Below are positions 37,104 through 49,200 of a DNA stretch of 64,000 nucleotides, in pieces. The notes beneath the pieces were generated by a model. That model was not told the DNA's origin. It was given only the letters and a program-made list of their open reading frames with translations, and did no database searches. Source of the DNA: Paramarasmius palmivorus (Eukaryota; Basidiomycota; Agaricomycetes; Agaricales; Marasmiaceae); the NCBI GenBank assembly GCA_037176845.1, contig JAYKXP010000048.1:62001-126000 (forward strand). The letters are read 5' to 3'. Every line of letters starts with the position of its first letter. Position 1 is the first letter of the stretch. Position numbers and translations under genes: made by a program.

Positions 37104-39394
37104 TTAAAAAAAAGGGTAAACATCAGACTCCGACAAAGCAGAAGTCTTGCGGAATTCGTGGGGTTTCGACTTGATGCCTGATCATGTCGTGAGCACACTT
37201 TCTCCGATAGTATAGGCTGTCTACTTACACAGACTTTAGATGCTGGAGGACTGTGTCTCTGCAAACCGGTTTCCCGAGGTGGATATTGCAACGACCACAA
37301 GGACCAGCACAATCTTTCATCCCGCCGTTGCTCTTCGAGCTGAATGACCGAGTGTTTCCAATTAGAACTTGTGGTATTCGACAAGATGTATCGCGCCTGC
37401 TTGGATTGTGAGATGTATACTCGTACTAGAAAATTGTACGCTCTTACATTCTCTCCATGGTCCAACAAATGTTCGATACTTGTACCACAACCCTTTTTCG
37501 TCCATCTCGTGTGCGGTTGCCTTTTCAGGATCTAAACCAGATAGTTTTACCAAAACAATGATGACCGGTTGCAAACGGTATGGAACTAATGTCCCAAGGC
37601 AGTCCTGAATATATGCCCCAGAACAAGATGGCCCATAAACATGCCTGATGACGTCGCTGAAAGTTCCCGAGAACGAGCACTTAGCACAGACGATATGGGT
37701 AGTAGCCAAGTTGAAAAAACGATTCTCTGATCCTCGGTTGGTCCCCAGCGCCGTGGAGACGTGATACCTATGTGCTTTGGTCCAAGTGACAATCATTTTC
37801 TTGAGTTCTTCTACCTGCATCGCACTACGAAGGTCAGTCTCCGTGACAATCTCCGTTTCGGGCTTTGACAAAAGCCGGTCGATTGGTGTTAAACAGAAAA
37901 TTGCCCTCGAGTTTGGATACAGATGCCATTCGCTTGGGGGTAAGGTTTGCAGAAACTCAGAATACACCCGAACAACGATGTTGCATCGCGTTTGGAAAGT
38001 TTGCGAGTTGGTCCAGAACATTTGACGTGCTCGGGCACTATACACTGCACGGATAACTTCGGCCTCAATCATCTTCCAACCTGTATAAAAAGCTGAGTGT
38101 TTCTTAATTTGAGGAGGCCACCGTACGATAATACGCACTACGGTCAGTGAGTGGTGTTGGTCGACGAACACAAGATTAACCAATCGATTGAATCGGCATC
38201 CCAGTGGTTAAAGCCCAGAGCAAGGAGACGTTTCTTGACACTGATGGCATATTAGATCAGTCAACGGACGGCGAACTTGTCAGATTAACAGACTCTTTCA
38301 TTCTTGTACGAGCGACTTGACGTTCTTCCTGTCTCTTCTTGTCGATTTGGCGAGCCATCCAATCCTCGCAGATCCGTGTGTGCTGATAACCGTGCATCGT
38401 AAGCGACTGAAGATGACAACAACAAAAGTAATGCATCACTTGCCTGCTTCAATTCTTCAAGAAAGGCTTCCCTTTCTTTTACATACTTGTCGTCTCGGTC
38501 CTGCTTGTCCACTTTCGACTTTCCACGCTTCTGACATCTCTGTAGCCCTTGGGCAACCTTGATGATTTGGCCACGGGGATAGTACGCAGTGCCGGAGGAA
38601 ATACAGGGTACGACGAGAGATAGGATCTTATCTCTGTGTTCCTTCGATAGAAAGTATCGCGGAAGACAACATTGAATCCTCTTCGAGGGGTACATCTACA
38701 TATACTTGAGTACGCCAAATCAAACGAATAGAATTGACTGACTGAGATGTCCTACAACTGTGGCATAGTCGCTTGTGGAAAACCCAATCAAGCCTAACAC
38801 CTTTGGCATCGCACATCTAGGCCTCAGGTCAGTGAATATACGGTAGAAAGAAATGGACACTCACCCGACAGTCAGTACCACCAAATAACAATCTCATCCA
38901 GTCCGTTTCGGATATTTCTACCCCTGGTGGCAGATCAGGCGCTTCACATTGGCGTTTTAGGGTGGTCCAAATCGGACCAGCAAAAGTCTCCCGAAACGCT
39001 CGATTTACGTCTATTAGCGCAAGCAGGGATCTCTGTGGGAGATAAGAGAAGATCTAGAAATAAGATGAGTCTATGTAGCAAGTGATACACTCAACCAACA
39101 CACCTGAAATAAGATGTCCAATGGCATCGTAGGTAATAGAACTTAATTTCCCTACATTCCCTCGGGGCTTCTTCTCCTTCGTTCGAGATACGTCTACAAA
39201 CCAATATCAGCAGAGCTTCAGATAACATTGGAGAAGAAGATTGTACCTGTGTTCTCTTCGTTACTGCGTTTGCGTTTTCTCGAAGCTTTCGACACATTGA
39301 GCTCGTTGCTAGCTTTGCCATCATCATCATCTGTAGCGCTGCTCTCTTGAGCCAATAAGGCTTTGATTCGACCGGATCTTCGAGGTTGGCTCAT
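37104..39394 (-). CDS. F-box protein with C-terminal Cys/His segments
   Basis: Start at 39,394 with MSQPRRSGRIKALLAQE, then an acidic/basic linker. The F-box begins MPLDILFQ (39100-39130) and continues across an intron as IFSYLPQRSLLALIDVNRAF and TFAGPIWTTLKRQCEAP. It continues to a Cys-containing segment (CRMCDAKGVRLDWVFHKRLC, split by an intron, near 38770-38880). A charged helical region follows (DDKYVKEREAFLEELKQA, 38430-38490). The C-terminal half includes ICAKCSFSGT-like and GLDPEKATAHEMDEKG segments (37480-37690). The final exons encode CAGPCGRCNIHLGKPVC followed by QHLKSV, and the frame ends at 37,104. F-box proteins of this mushroom type are presumed substrate adaptors of SCF ubiquitin ligases, expanded in this lineage. 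The last two exon joins are inferred; the F-box itself is clear. Confidence 0.8.
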
Positions 39395-40127
39395 AGCAAC
39401 TGATGGAAAGGAGACAAGGAGGAAAGGCGCGACCGTGGAAATTAGGTCACGACTCACCAGCGACTGTACACGTGACTTCGGTACCGTCAAATCTTTTTTC
39501 TTTCTTTTCTGGAGTAGCGTTGAAGTCAGAGTCTGACAACAACGTCTCGATACTTTTGCTACTATGGACTGAGATAGTCTGGGAGAGACACGAAGTATGC
39601 CTTTTCTCCCCTCACCATGTCGATTCAGCGGTCACTTACAGTTTTCCACATCTAGCCTTATGCTGCGCTATCTCAATCAAGGTCTATTACACGATTCGAA
39701 TAAACGCCTTGATCTCCAAGCATCCGACGCCCGATGAACTTTATAAGCACTTCATAGACTAGCGGAGTCACAAGGTTCAAAGTCGGATTAGCGGTCTTGT
39801 GGTTGGAACTCTGTTCTGCAATTTCACTCTGCAAGGCGCTCCCGAAATCCCCGCCAGACTTTAGCCATATGGGAGACTTGCTTATGGAGCTGGCTCGGGG
39901 GAGGCAGAAAAGGATCCTGGTTCAATTGGGGCGTCATGTTATGGCTCATTCGATGGGTGAGTGCTCTTGTTCATTGCAGAATATGCTGTAACTCTAACTG
40001 TGAGTCTAACTCCTTCAAGCTGTGATATTTTAGTCTTGAGCGCATCTCTGAGTCATTCGAATGCTTTCATTTTTCCGGCCATCCGACTATGGACCACTAT
40101 AAAACAGTATTGAAGACCTCGCCATAG
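39395..40127. other. Intergenic; no gene recognised
   Basis: The upstream region of the F-box gene. One 119-codon plus-strand frame (39403-39762) overlaps the divergent promoter and shows no features of a real protein. No other signal was found. Confidence 0.5.
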
Positions 40128-40579
40128 CCCAGCTCAGCATGTATTGGTCGACCCATCACATCCATCACCCTTGCGCTCGCGGCCACTTTTGCCAATGCCC
40201 AGGTTCTCGACTGCAGAGGCAGCGTCGGATGCGCTACCACTACCGTGACCATTCGCGACCTCCAGACCATTGTCAACGCCGGGCTTGACGACAACAGGCA
40301 GTTCGGAGACATCACGCAGATTGCATGCCTTAACACCACATGCGCGTTCTTTCAGGATACCGGAAGGACTACCAACACCGGTAGCCTGGCAAAGAGCTTG
40401 ATACAGCAACTAATCAATCGTGGTTGTACCAAGTGCGGCTCTCAGTTCATTGATAGGTGGGTTGCGCTGTTCGTGTTTGCCGAACTTAGACTGACGTCTG
40501 TCATAGAACCGGTGGGACGTCGGGAGAGTTGACGGTCAATGTTGTGTCCAATCCTGCATGTACCAACGCCGTGTGTTGA
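40128..40579 (+). CDS. KP4-like small secreted Cys-rich protein, start unclear
   Basis: Two exons (to 40456, then 40507-40579) are joined by a clear 50-nt GT...AG intron, giving a protein of about 130 residues. After a hydrophobic, Ala-rich signal-like stretch ending in ANAQ, the mature part resembles the KP4 killer-toxin-like family: a Cys near its start, paired Cys in the middle, a Cys-x2-Cys before the intron, and two Cys near the end. In fungi this family includes virus-encoded antifungal proteins and nuclear homologues. The frame has no ATG: the only nearby ATG (40139-40141) is out of frame, and a TAG sits at 40125-40127. The gene has therefore either lost its start by an indel or uses an upstream exon I could not find. 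No KP4-type virus sequence surrounds it. Confidence 0.6.
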
Positions 40580-40917
40580 GTTGATTAGGAATGTACTTAT
40601 TGTTTGCTGAATTGCCATTGCAAAAGACTATGATAGTCGTTGCGGATCGAGTTGACGCGTTGGTTCTCGAATTTCGCGACGAGTACTGTACATAATCCAG
40701 TGGGTGTTAGTGGTGCGATTTCGAAGACGTTTTCTGATAAATCAGTGAGCAGGCTTCTTTCGTTTCACAGTGTTCACAGTGTTGCCTAAAGTGGTAATCA
40801 CCGAGCTTCGAAAGGCCAAATCTGCTCTCCAAATTCAACCTTGGCATATTCAGGGTCCGATAGATCTTGACTCACTCGACATCTTCCACCTTTACGCCAT
40901 AACCTGCTCACAAGTCC
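40580..40917. other. Intergenic; no gene recognised
   Basis: Short spacer between the KP4-like gene and the Zn2Cys6 gene, presumably a 3' end followed by a promoter. Confidence 0.5.
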
Positions 40918-42638
40918 ATGTCCAAGCAGACCCGACAAAGCTCCGTCGTCCACCAGTCAGAGGCCTCTGTCGATGAACTTGAAACCTCAAGTGTTCATGA
41001 CAGCGAGCCTACAGAGTTGAAGTCGTAAAGAAGGCGCCCGTGAAGAAACCCTCTCGAAGCCTTGAACAGCTCAAACAACCATTTGCAAAAGAATTTACAC
41101 GTCACGGATCACTCAAGGAACGTCATGCATGGCTCGATAAAAACGAAACCACAGTGAGTTCCATCCTGTTTGCTTCACTTCGTATAGTTGAGCATGAGAC
41201 TCTAGCGATGTCAACACTGCACGAAGAAAGACCTGAAATGTGTTCCTCACCCAGACAACCCACCCTGCAGAACTTGTACAAAACGCAGAGTGCGCTGCTC
41301 GCGTGTTGCTGACGAGAGGAAAGAACGGTTGATGAGGAAACTCGGTATCAAAGAGAGCACCTACGAAAAACTTCTTGTATGGTATGAACAGGAAAGCGAC
41401 TCAGAATCAGAGCCGGCAGGTACCAAGGCCAAGAAGGCAAAGGCAACCGATGGCCAGAAAGCTGTCACTCAGACGCGAACCGCCCCTTCCAAGGACAGAC
41501 CCTCGACGGAGAAACCAACAGCAAAGTCGGTAAAGAAGGCATGTCGTTCAGGCTCACTGTCATTTCTTAGCCAGGGCTTACACTGTACTCTAGCCCATCG
41601 TCATGTCTTCCGAGCCAAAATCAAAATCAGTTACGATTGCGAAGCCTGGGAGCCCTTCAAAACCGAAAGCCAATAGCCATCACGAGGCAAAGACGAACAG
41701 TTCTCGCGAGAAATCATCTGTTGTCGCTACCTTGCGGAAGCCTGAGGTGCAAATAGCTCTAAAAAACAAGGGGTTGGTTGATTCTTTGCGATCGTTCCCT
41801 TGCTACTAATCACCAGTCTCAAGTAGCACCTCAAGTAGTGCCGTTTCTACGAAAAAGAAGACATCCACTGGCAGAACAAGACACGAGGATGAAGATGCGT
41901 CCGCTCTGGGCGTCACGTCAAGCAGCGGGCCGAAGAAAGCATCCAAGAAGCAAGCCAGTCATAATGCTGAAAAGCAACCATCCACTGCACCAAAACCGAA
42001 GAAAGTTGTCCACTCAGATAACGACGCTGCAGCTTCCCTTTCCTCGGCTCTGAATCGCGCTAGGCAGGTTCGATTTGAATATAAGTCACCAGAGGCTGAT
42101 GGAGATGACGAAGAAGAGAGCGACGAAGAAGCGTCAGATGAAGAAGCCCCCAAAATCAAAAAAGAACAGACAAGCGATGGTAAGCCTAGCTGATTCTTGG
42201 TATGGTTTGGCGGAGAACTAACCTCAAACACCAGACGAACGTCTAGTAACTCGCCAAACTCTAAACCTTCCGACATCCGGGGCCAGAGGCGCAGCAAACA
42301 CGGAGACGTTCACCACTCTCCACTTGATTGTTCGGCAGCTGAAACATGTTGGCCAGCATATGGACCCGGATGATCCATCACGAGAGGTCTTAGAGATGTC
42401 CGCGGCGCAACTCGTAGAAATTGCCGATCGAGAGTTGGATCATGTATTTATGAGGCGGGAGACGTCCGGGGAGAGGGCGAAGAAACGTCCACGAGAGCAC
42501 GATGATTCCGAGGATGGGGAGAGCGCTCAGCGGAAGATCAGGAAGGTCACGAACGCGCCGAAGAATCAATCTAGGCTACCGAGGGAACAGTCAGCATCAA
42601 CTGGAAGTTCCAAGGCAAAGGCAAAGGCGAAGAAGTAG
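40918..42638 (+). CDS. Lys-rich nuclear-type protein with Zn2Cys6 cluster
   Basis: An intron at 41154-41205 places a complete binuclear zinc cluster in frame across 41209-41299: CQHCTKKDLKC, eight residues, then CRTCTKRRVRC. The spacing C-x2-C-x6-C-x8-C-x2-C-x6-C is exactly that of fungal Zn2Cys6 DNA-binding domains. It is preceded by a basic segment (KERHAWLDKNETTR) and followed by RVADERKERLMRKLG and YEKLLVWYEQES. The rest is a Lys/Ser/Glu-rich, probably disordered tail with several NLS-like basic runs, a short folded-looking part (TLHLIVRQLKHVGQHMDPDD, 42320-42380) and a Lys/Ala end. There is no fungal transcription-factor middle homology domain. The 5' end is uncertain because the frame from the ATG at 40,918 stops at about 41026, so a short first intron (40945-41003) or another start is needed. 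Role unknown; DNA binding is inferred. Confidence 0.75.
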
Positions 42639-42778
42639 GTTATCAGCGCCGGCGTTGCAAGATGGTGGAAAGACGCGTGTATGATTTTGACAGGTTTTTT
42701 GAATTGTTGTATTGGTGATACATGTTGTATTATACAGTGATCTGATTATTGGCGATTGGAAGTACCTATGTATGTACG

Positions 42779-44312
42779 CTAGATTTTAGGACACGCGCGC
42801 TGTACAGCCTTCTCTTCGGTCTCATCCAAGTAATTCCTTGCTTCGTCCGCGACGCGTCTTATAATATCATTGCTGCTTTGAATCCGTCGGCGTAGCCTCC
42901 GATTTTGAGCTGTACACATTTCACGTCAGTGTCGCACCCTGCGATAAGTCAAGCCGCGGCATACCTCTCAGATTAGTGTTTTCCGATTCCGCATTGCTCA
43001 ATTTGGACTTCAAGTGCCTTCGCTGCCTGATTCTTGTAAGATCTGCGGTGTCACGGTCAGCGTCCGCACGTAGCTTTCATCATAATCTTGAGTTTCAGTC
43101 GTTTCTTCTCGCTTTCTCGCAGACGTTCCTCTAACTTTCGTTCCCGTTCGGTAGCATCTACACGGTGTCGACAATCAGGGAATGGTAGCAATGGTTATAT
43201 ATTGACGCACCGTTAAGATCTTGCATCCACTGAAGCGTCTCTTCTCTCAACATATCGTTCTCTTCCCTGAGATTCTCGTGCTCCTCCTCCAAAGCTCGTT
43301 TCTCTGTCCTCCATTGTCCCAAATGTGATATCACGACATCCACGGCCTCGCTTTCACTTTGCTGGGCTTGGTTTACTGTTGCAGTGGATGCCTTGAAAGG
43401 ATTTGCTAACGACGAGGATTCAGGTTTGACAGCGACCAGGGGATTTTGATGAATTATTGGATTACTTGAATGGCTGTCAAGTGAAGGTATATGGTGCGGG
43501 TGTCCAATCCGACAAAAGACACCTTACGATTACGATTCGTTCTCCCAATGCCTGGCGAAGAACGTTAGTATCCTTGCAAGTAGTATGTCGAGACCACCCA
43601 CGGACTAGCCCTTCGATTGATCTGCAAATTGCTGAATCTCTCCATCCATCCCTCTGTCGTCTGCCCATTCCTTGGCCGCCGTAAGAAATTCTTTCGCTAC
43701 TCTGAGGAGTGAGATTTTGTGTAGGTGATTAACCGCGCGCTGTCGCGAACATATTTTTGCGAGTCCCTGCGATCTTCGGATTTTTTTCTCGCCGTATTGT
43801 TGCTGTACGTGGAGAGGATTGTCCTTGTATTTCTCGTAGAATAGAGGTGAGTAGATCATGTTGCATTGGTTGCGAGTCAGAAACAGCCGTTCTAGTTCAT
43901 CGTCCCTAGCCACAGGTTGCCATTGTTGAGAGTTTTGGATTTCCAATGTCCACCTAATATCCATGATTGGGGTAACTTTCAAGGCCTCCTTGTACCTACG
44001 GCCGATAATCGTATCTTGCTCAGTCTCGGCGCTCGAAGAGACGGTGAGTTCGACCACAACACAACACTCAGAGTTGCGAGTACCTAGATGGCTATTCACG
44101 ATAATGCCTCGGAAAATAACTAGAAGATTAGAATAATGTTCACGAGTGGGACGTTGTACTAGTTCTCGACTTTTCCAGGTGTTCTTCCCTTCTTGGACCT
44201 TACTATCTCGATGGTTTTGATGGTGGGCGTAAAATGAAGGGCTCCGTGCGTATGTGATCCGCGAGATATCTTTTGGCTGGTATCGTGGAGGAAAGAAAAA
44301 ATTCTCTTCCAT
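42779..44312 (-). CDS. Coiled-coil protein, uncharacterised
   Basis: The reading starts at 44,312 (MEENFFFPPRYQPKDISRIT) with a long first exon of mixed character (to about 43,680). It continues through a segment near 43,400 (NPFKASTATVNQAQQSESEA). Next come coiled-coil-prone exons: KRALEEEHENLREENDMLRE (43240-43300), ERKLEERLREREKKRLKLK (43085-43140) and KLSNAESENTNLRAQNRRLR (42900-43010, over an intron). It ends RRVADEARNYLDE...ACPKI with a stop at 42779-42781. Exon borders are inferred from frame. A basic-leucine-zipper-like arrangement is not clear, since no DNA-contacting basic region with the usual Asn is seen. The N-terminal half is not recognised and might belong to a separate gene. 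Confidence 0.6.
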
Positions 44313-44659
44313 ACGGGCCAGAGAGTTGCAGAGAGCAACACGTATTTTTGATTATCATTGTGCTTGCTATCGCTTCGTCTCGCTTTTCGTGCTTTGAAAA
44401 CTATCGTTTCCGTGGATTTGGTTCTAGGGTTTTACGTCTCGCCGTCGTATCCTTCAAAATAGCTCCTTCACATACGCTGTTTCCAAAATGGAAACCTTCA
44501 CATGTCTCCATATGAGTACGCCTCGAATGCTGTTTTAGAATTAGCCTTTGTCGTTACGTATGATTGTGGATGAGCTTCGGTGGAAAGTCAACATTGTGCG
44601 CTCGAGATCGTAAGAAGACTCGTCTTTATTGTAAGTAGTACAAGTAGTTGTCCACCCGA

Positions 44660-45080
44660 GCGTTCTGCACTCATATTGATCTAGTTCGAATTTCTATAGT
44701 AACATTGACGAAAATCCCCCATCAATTTTACCTCACAGCTTATGAGGTCAGAAGACAAAGTTTGTCAACCTCTGATGATGAGGATACCAACTCCCCAGAC
44801 TCGTGGCCATTGCCGCTTCGGTCTTGCGTACTCGGGATTAAGAGTTTCTTATGGCGTGCGTAAGCTTCTTTGAGTGATGAGATGAAAGGAGGAATAGACG
44901 GCAGGGAAAGGCTACTGAGAGCGATATGGGGACGGTCAACCCGGGGGCCATATTGGCGAGGTGCGCCTGCCAAACGTGAGTGTTGGAACTTGGTGGAAAA
45001 TCCATCGTGTTTCCTGATTTCATCAATGAAGACATAAGTACAGTGGAAAATCTAGATACTGGCGTCGCCTCCCACACACT
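44660..45080 (-). CDS. Possible small hypothetical gene
   Basis: A minus-strand exon with an acceptor (TTTGGCAG) reads APRQYGPRVDRPHIALSSLS and SLKEAYARHKKLLIPS, with a hydrophilic Ser/Glu end (SGELVSSSSEVDK). An upstream exon containing NTMDFPPSSNTHV may precede it. Composition and splice context look real, but there is no known domain and the extent is uncertain. Confidence 0.3.
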
Positions 45081-46003
45081 ACAGCCAAGAAAACAGAAAG
45101 TGATGAGCTGTTAGACAAACATGGGAGACGAGTCAGGAAAAGTCATCTAATAAATGAGATAAACCAGAATTCTGTGACCGCAAGTACGCGCACGCGCAAG
45201 ATCTTGGCTACTATGAAAACGTGAAGGTAGATCATGGTTTACTATGCAGGTCATCTCGCGCCACACATGAAATATCGAGTTGACGTACGCTTGATGCAGG
45301 GTGTGTGTAGATAACACCGTGCTGAGACAGTAGAAAAGGATCCCTGTACACCGTGTAGGGATATCCTAACGATGCGAGCAATTGAGGATTTTTGGGTGTC
45401 ATTAAAGGCCATGTAGCCGCGTCTTTTGGGAGGCAGGACAGTGAAGATCCAAGTGCTCCAAGAGGTTAATTTGGACGACGAAGGATCACGCTCGTCAAGT
45501 CCTGAGGTGACGATTAGTGTTCACATGGTGTATCTGTGACGGTTTTGAAGAGTTTATAGTCCAGAACGATAGGTTAGGTTGCAGAAATCAGGGCTCGACA
45601 TCGGTTCCGGTGAAGCTAAAACCAAAAGAAGTCCTATACCACAATGAATGTATTGTAAGCATCACATGCGAGCGAATTTATATGGTTGTTACGCACTATA
45701 ACTTCAATACCCAATACCAGCACAGAGACTTCATCGTGAACAAAACCGTTAAATTTTTCGTGACCTAATTGTTTAATGCCATTTTCCGCAGCATAGCATT
45801 CTAAGGTCTTTGCGACATGGAGAAATAAAACGTCCACGCTGGGTCATGTGAACCGAGCGGATTAAATGCAGGGGGGATAGGGATCTTCGTGGGGGAACGG
45901 AGGAAATGATTGTTGCTGTATTTGATGCTAGCTTGATTTCGCATAGTCGCAGAATGACCACAATTGTTTGGCAGGAGCCAGCCCCAAAATAGGCCCGGTT
46001 GGA
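45081..46003. other. Gene-poor spacer
   Basis: No exon chain could be supported. One 83-codon frame lies at 45517-45768 on the plus strand without recognisable features. Confidence 0.5.
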
Positions 46004-46078
46004 CAGCCGCTTCGCAGTCCTAGCCTTCGTCCTCACGTAAATCAAAAAATATCTCCTGTGATGGCTTGCGAAGCGGCT
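46004..46078. repeat. Inverted repeat, 13-bp arms
   Basis: The left arm CAGCCGCTTCGCA (46004-46016) is the exact reverse complement of the right arm TGCGAAGCGGCTG (46067-46079), with about 50 bp between them. It lies about 205 bp upstream of the STAND gene start. A hairpin in a leader transcript, a regulatory site or the ends of a tiny element are all possible. Confidence 0.6.
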
Positions 46079-46284
46079 GGAGACGACCTCGATGCCTAAG
46101 CTACCTCACGCAGTTTATTGGTTACCCCTTTCGTCCATGTAGGGTAAAGTGTTTTTCGGGCGGGATTCTTATTTGCACTATGGGGATTAAGCAATAGAAG
46201 GTTTGCTGGCTCCGAGAAATGACGAAGCGTAAATATTTGGGACAAGCTTGATAGATTGCCCAACCTTGCTTGAGTTGCGCTAGG

Positions 46285-49200
46285 ATGGCCTTCGAATCCT
46301 GCAATCACTTTACAGTAGAGGGAGGAATATTCAATGCAGTGGAAGGGGATCAAATTACAACAAATCACTATGAGCAGTATACCGGTAAGAGCTCCTTATT
46401 TGCCAGCTTCCCTCGTGGTGTCACTCAGGATTATTGTTGCAGACCGCCGAAACCCACTCGATACCCTATCCCATTATGCATCGTTGAACGCCACCCACAC
46501 CTCAGAACAACGATTTCCTCCTCCCAAATGTCATCCAGAAACCCGAGAGGATATTCTCCAGACACTCACCACGTGGATGCTAGGGAAAAACCGTTCCAGA
46601 ATCATGTGGGTGTATGGCACCGTAGGTGTTGGGAAGTCGGCCATAGCTCAAACGCTCTGCGAGAAGTTTGCCGATAGTTGCTTAGCTGCAAGCTTCTTTT
46701 TCTCGCGGACAGATCCATCCCGTAACCATATCAATCGCTTTGTGCCGACCATTGCCCACCAACTCGCGACTGCAAAGTCATTCTTCGTTCGTTATTGGGC
46801 GCGCAGAGCTATACGAGCGGCAGTGAAACACGACCAGAGTATTCTTCGTCGCTTTTCAGTCGAATCAATCTTCAAAGTCCTGGTCCTGGGCCCGTACATG
46901 ACTATTCCCCGTGTATTCCAAGCCTATACACCCAATGTGATCATTGTGGATGGACTCGATGAGTGTCTGGACGTTCCGTCTCAAGAAAGATTGCTAGGAC
47001 TCCTATGGACCGCCACTATGTCATGTCACCCTTACCCATTCGACTTCATTCTATTCAGTAGACCGGAGCCTCATATCACCGACTTTTTCGATCGCGTATC
47101 CCGAGGGAGCTTGTCATTCGACCGCATGTGTATTGGCGATTCATTCCAAACAAACCGTGATATCGAAACTTTCTTATATTCACGCTTTCGCGAAATCCGT
47201 ACCAAACACCATCGGACGATGCAGAACGTCCCTGATTCGTGGCCAGGTTCAGCCATCATTTCACAACTGGTTCAAAGGGCATGTGGTCAGTTTGTCTACG
47301 CCACGACAGTGACCAAGTACATCGACAGCCGCCATGCGCTGCCAATGAAACGTTTGGACGACATACTCAGTGCGAGACCTGCAAAGCCATCGCCGTACGC
47401 GGAACTGGACCTGCTGTATCAGCAGATCTTTCGCTCTTGCCACGATATAGCGCCGGTCCTCCAGATTTTGCAGCTCGTGCTTGATAGTAGCCCAGAGGTC
47501 CCTACAAACGAGCCGTGGTTGATAGTCAAAGTCCTTGAATTGGACGCGGGATCGATCCCAGTGTTGATGATAGGGTTACACTCCGTGCTCCACGTACCCA
47601 ACAGTGCCAAAGAGCCTATCAAGATATTTCATGCGTCCTTTGCAGAATTTCTTCGGGTTCCTGAGCGTTCGCAAGAGTTTTACGTGCCACCTCTCCCCGA
47701 CAATATTAGAATGAAGGGATACTTCATCCCGAGGTTCAAGAGCCTGAGTGCTCGTAGAGCACACTGGTTGCCTCAGTCCTGGCCCGGGAAGAACGCTCTT
47801 GCATCATGCGCGCAGCGAGCCGGTGGGCAGACTCTGTATGCAGACATCCTTCTGGATTACCTTGAGGATGATCCTGACAGTCGGTTGGATGCATTGCTGT
47901 GCCTGCAGCCTCCGAGAACATCACCAACAGCCGAATTAGACTTGCTCTGCCGGGAGATACTTCGGGATTGCGGAGATGTAGCCCTCCGCATTTTGCAACT
48001 AGTACTTGCTACAAGTCCAGAATTTTGCACTAACGAACCTCGGTTGGTCGCCCAGATCCTTGACATAGATGTGGATGCAATTGCAGACTACCTGGTCAAG
48101 TTGCGACCCATACTTCATATTCCGTCAACAGGCACCAGCGATCCCATACGTATCCGTCATCCATCCATCTCTGAATTCCTACAATCTCCACAGCGTGCAC
48201 AGCAGTTCTACATTACCCCTCTCTCCAAGCCTCAGAAGTTTGGTATCTATTTCGAAACCATGATAGCTGCTGTCCGCACAAAACACTATTTACCGCAGTC
48301 GTGGCCTGGACTGTCAGCTCTCAGATCCATCCTGCAAAAATCAGGAGGGCACACTGTATACGTGGAAACACTTACTCGACATCTCAATGTTGATCCTTCT
48401 CAGCGGCTGGCCAAGATCCTTGATTCGGGGCTCGAACAACCAGAATCATCCCCCAGGTCCGAGCTGTACTTGCTCTATCGCCTCATTCTGGACAGCTGCC
48501 GCAACCCCAACATCGTCTCACGTTTACTCCAGCTAGTTCTCAAGTGGAGCTCAGGGATTTCTATAACAGTCATTTCCAAAGTCTTGGAGGTGGACAGCAC
48601 GACGGTTTCGCTTACTTTACGTGAACTCCATCCAGTTTGCCGACTCTTGCACCATAAAAAAGAGACGATGGTATCTTTCCGCCACGCTTCCTTCTCTGAT
48701 TTCCTCTTGAATGGGAAATATGCAGGACCATACGCCGCACCGCTTTCTCCGGACGAGAATATCAAGGCTTACCTTTGGTATCACCTCTCTAAGACATTGA
48801 TGCTATTGACCGCCAATGCCATAGTTCCCCAGTTGGTTCAGATGGCGCGCGGGCAGGAAATATACGCCCAAACACTCATCCGTTACCTCGAAAAACAACA
48901 CGATTTCGTCGAACTCATAGAGATTTTAGGGGATGCGCGTGGCGATTCCCCCCAGAGTCCAAATCCCGACTTAGATTCCCTATATCATCGCATTCTTCGT
49001 ACCAGTCTTTTGTCGAAGGATCGATGCATAGTTTTGCAAATCCTTCTAATGGTAATAAAGTTCGACCGGGGAAAAACAGCTTTGATGTCAAACTGCGTTA
49101 GGAATTATCTTCGCGCAGATGATGGCCCGCTGATTTACACCATCTGTAGGAACCTTTGCCCGATACTCGACTTCTCGTTCGGTCCAGGGATGCCATGTCC

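Noticed and set aside
41539..41593. A second GC-AG intron in the Zn2Cys6 gene
   Set aside because: A normal GT donor at 41530 gives the same frame, so the GC donor is not needed.
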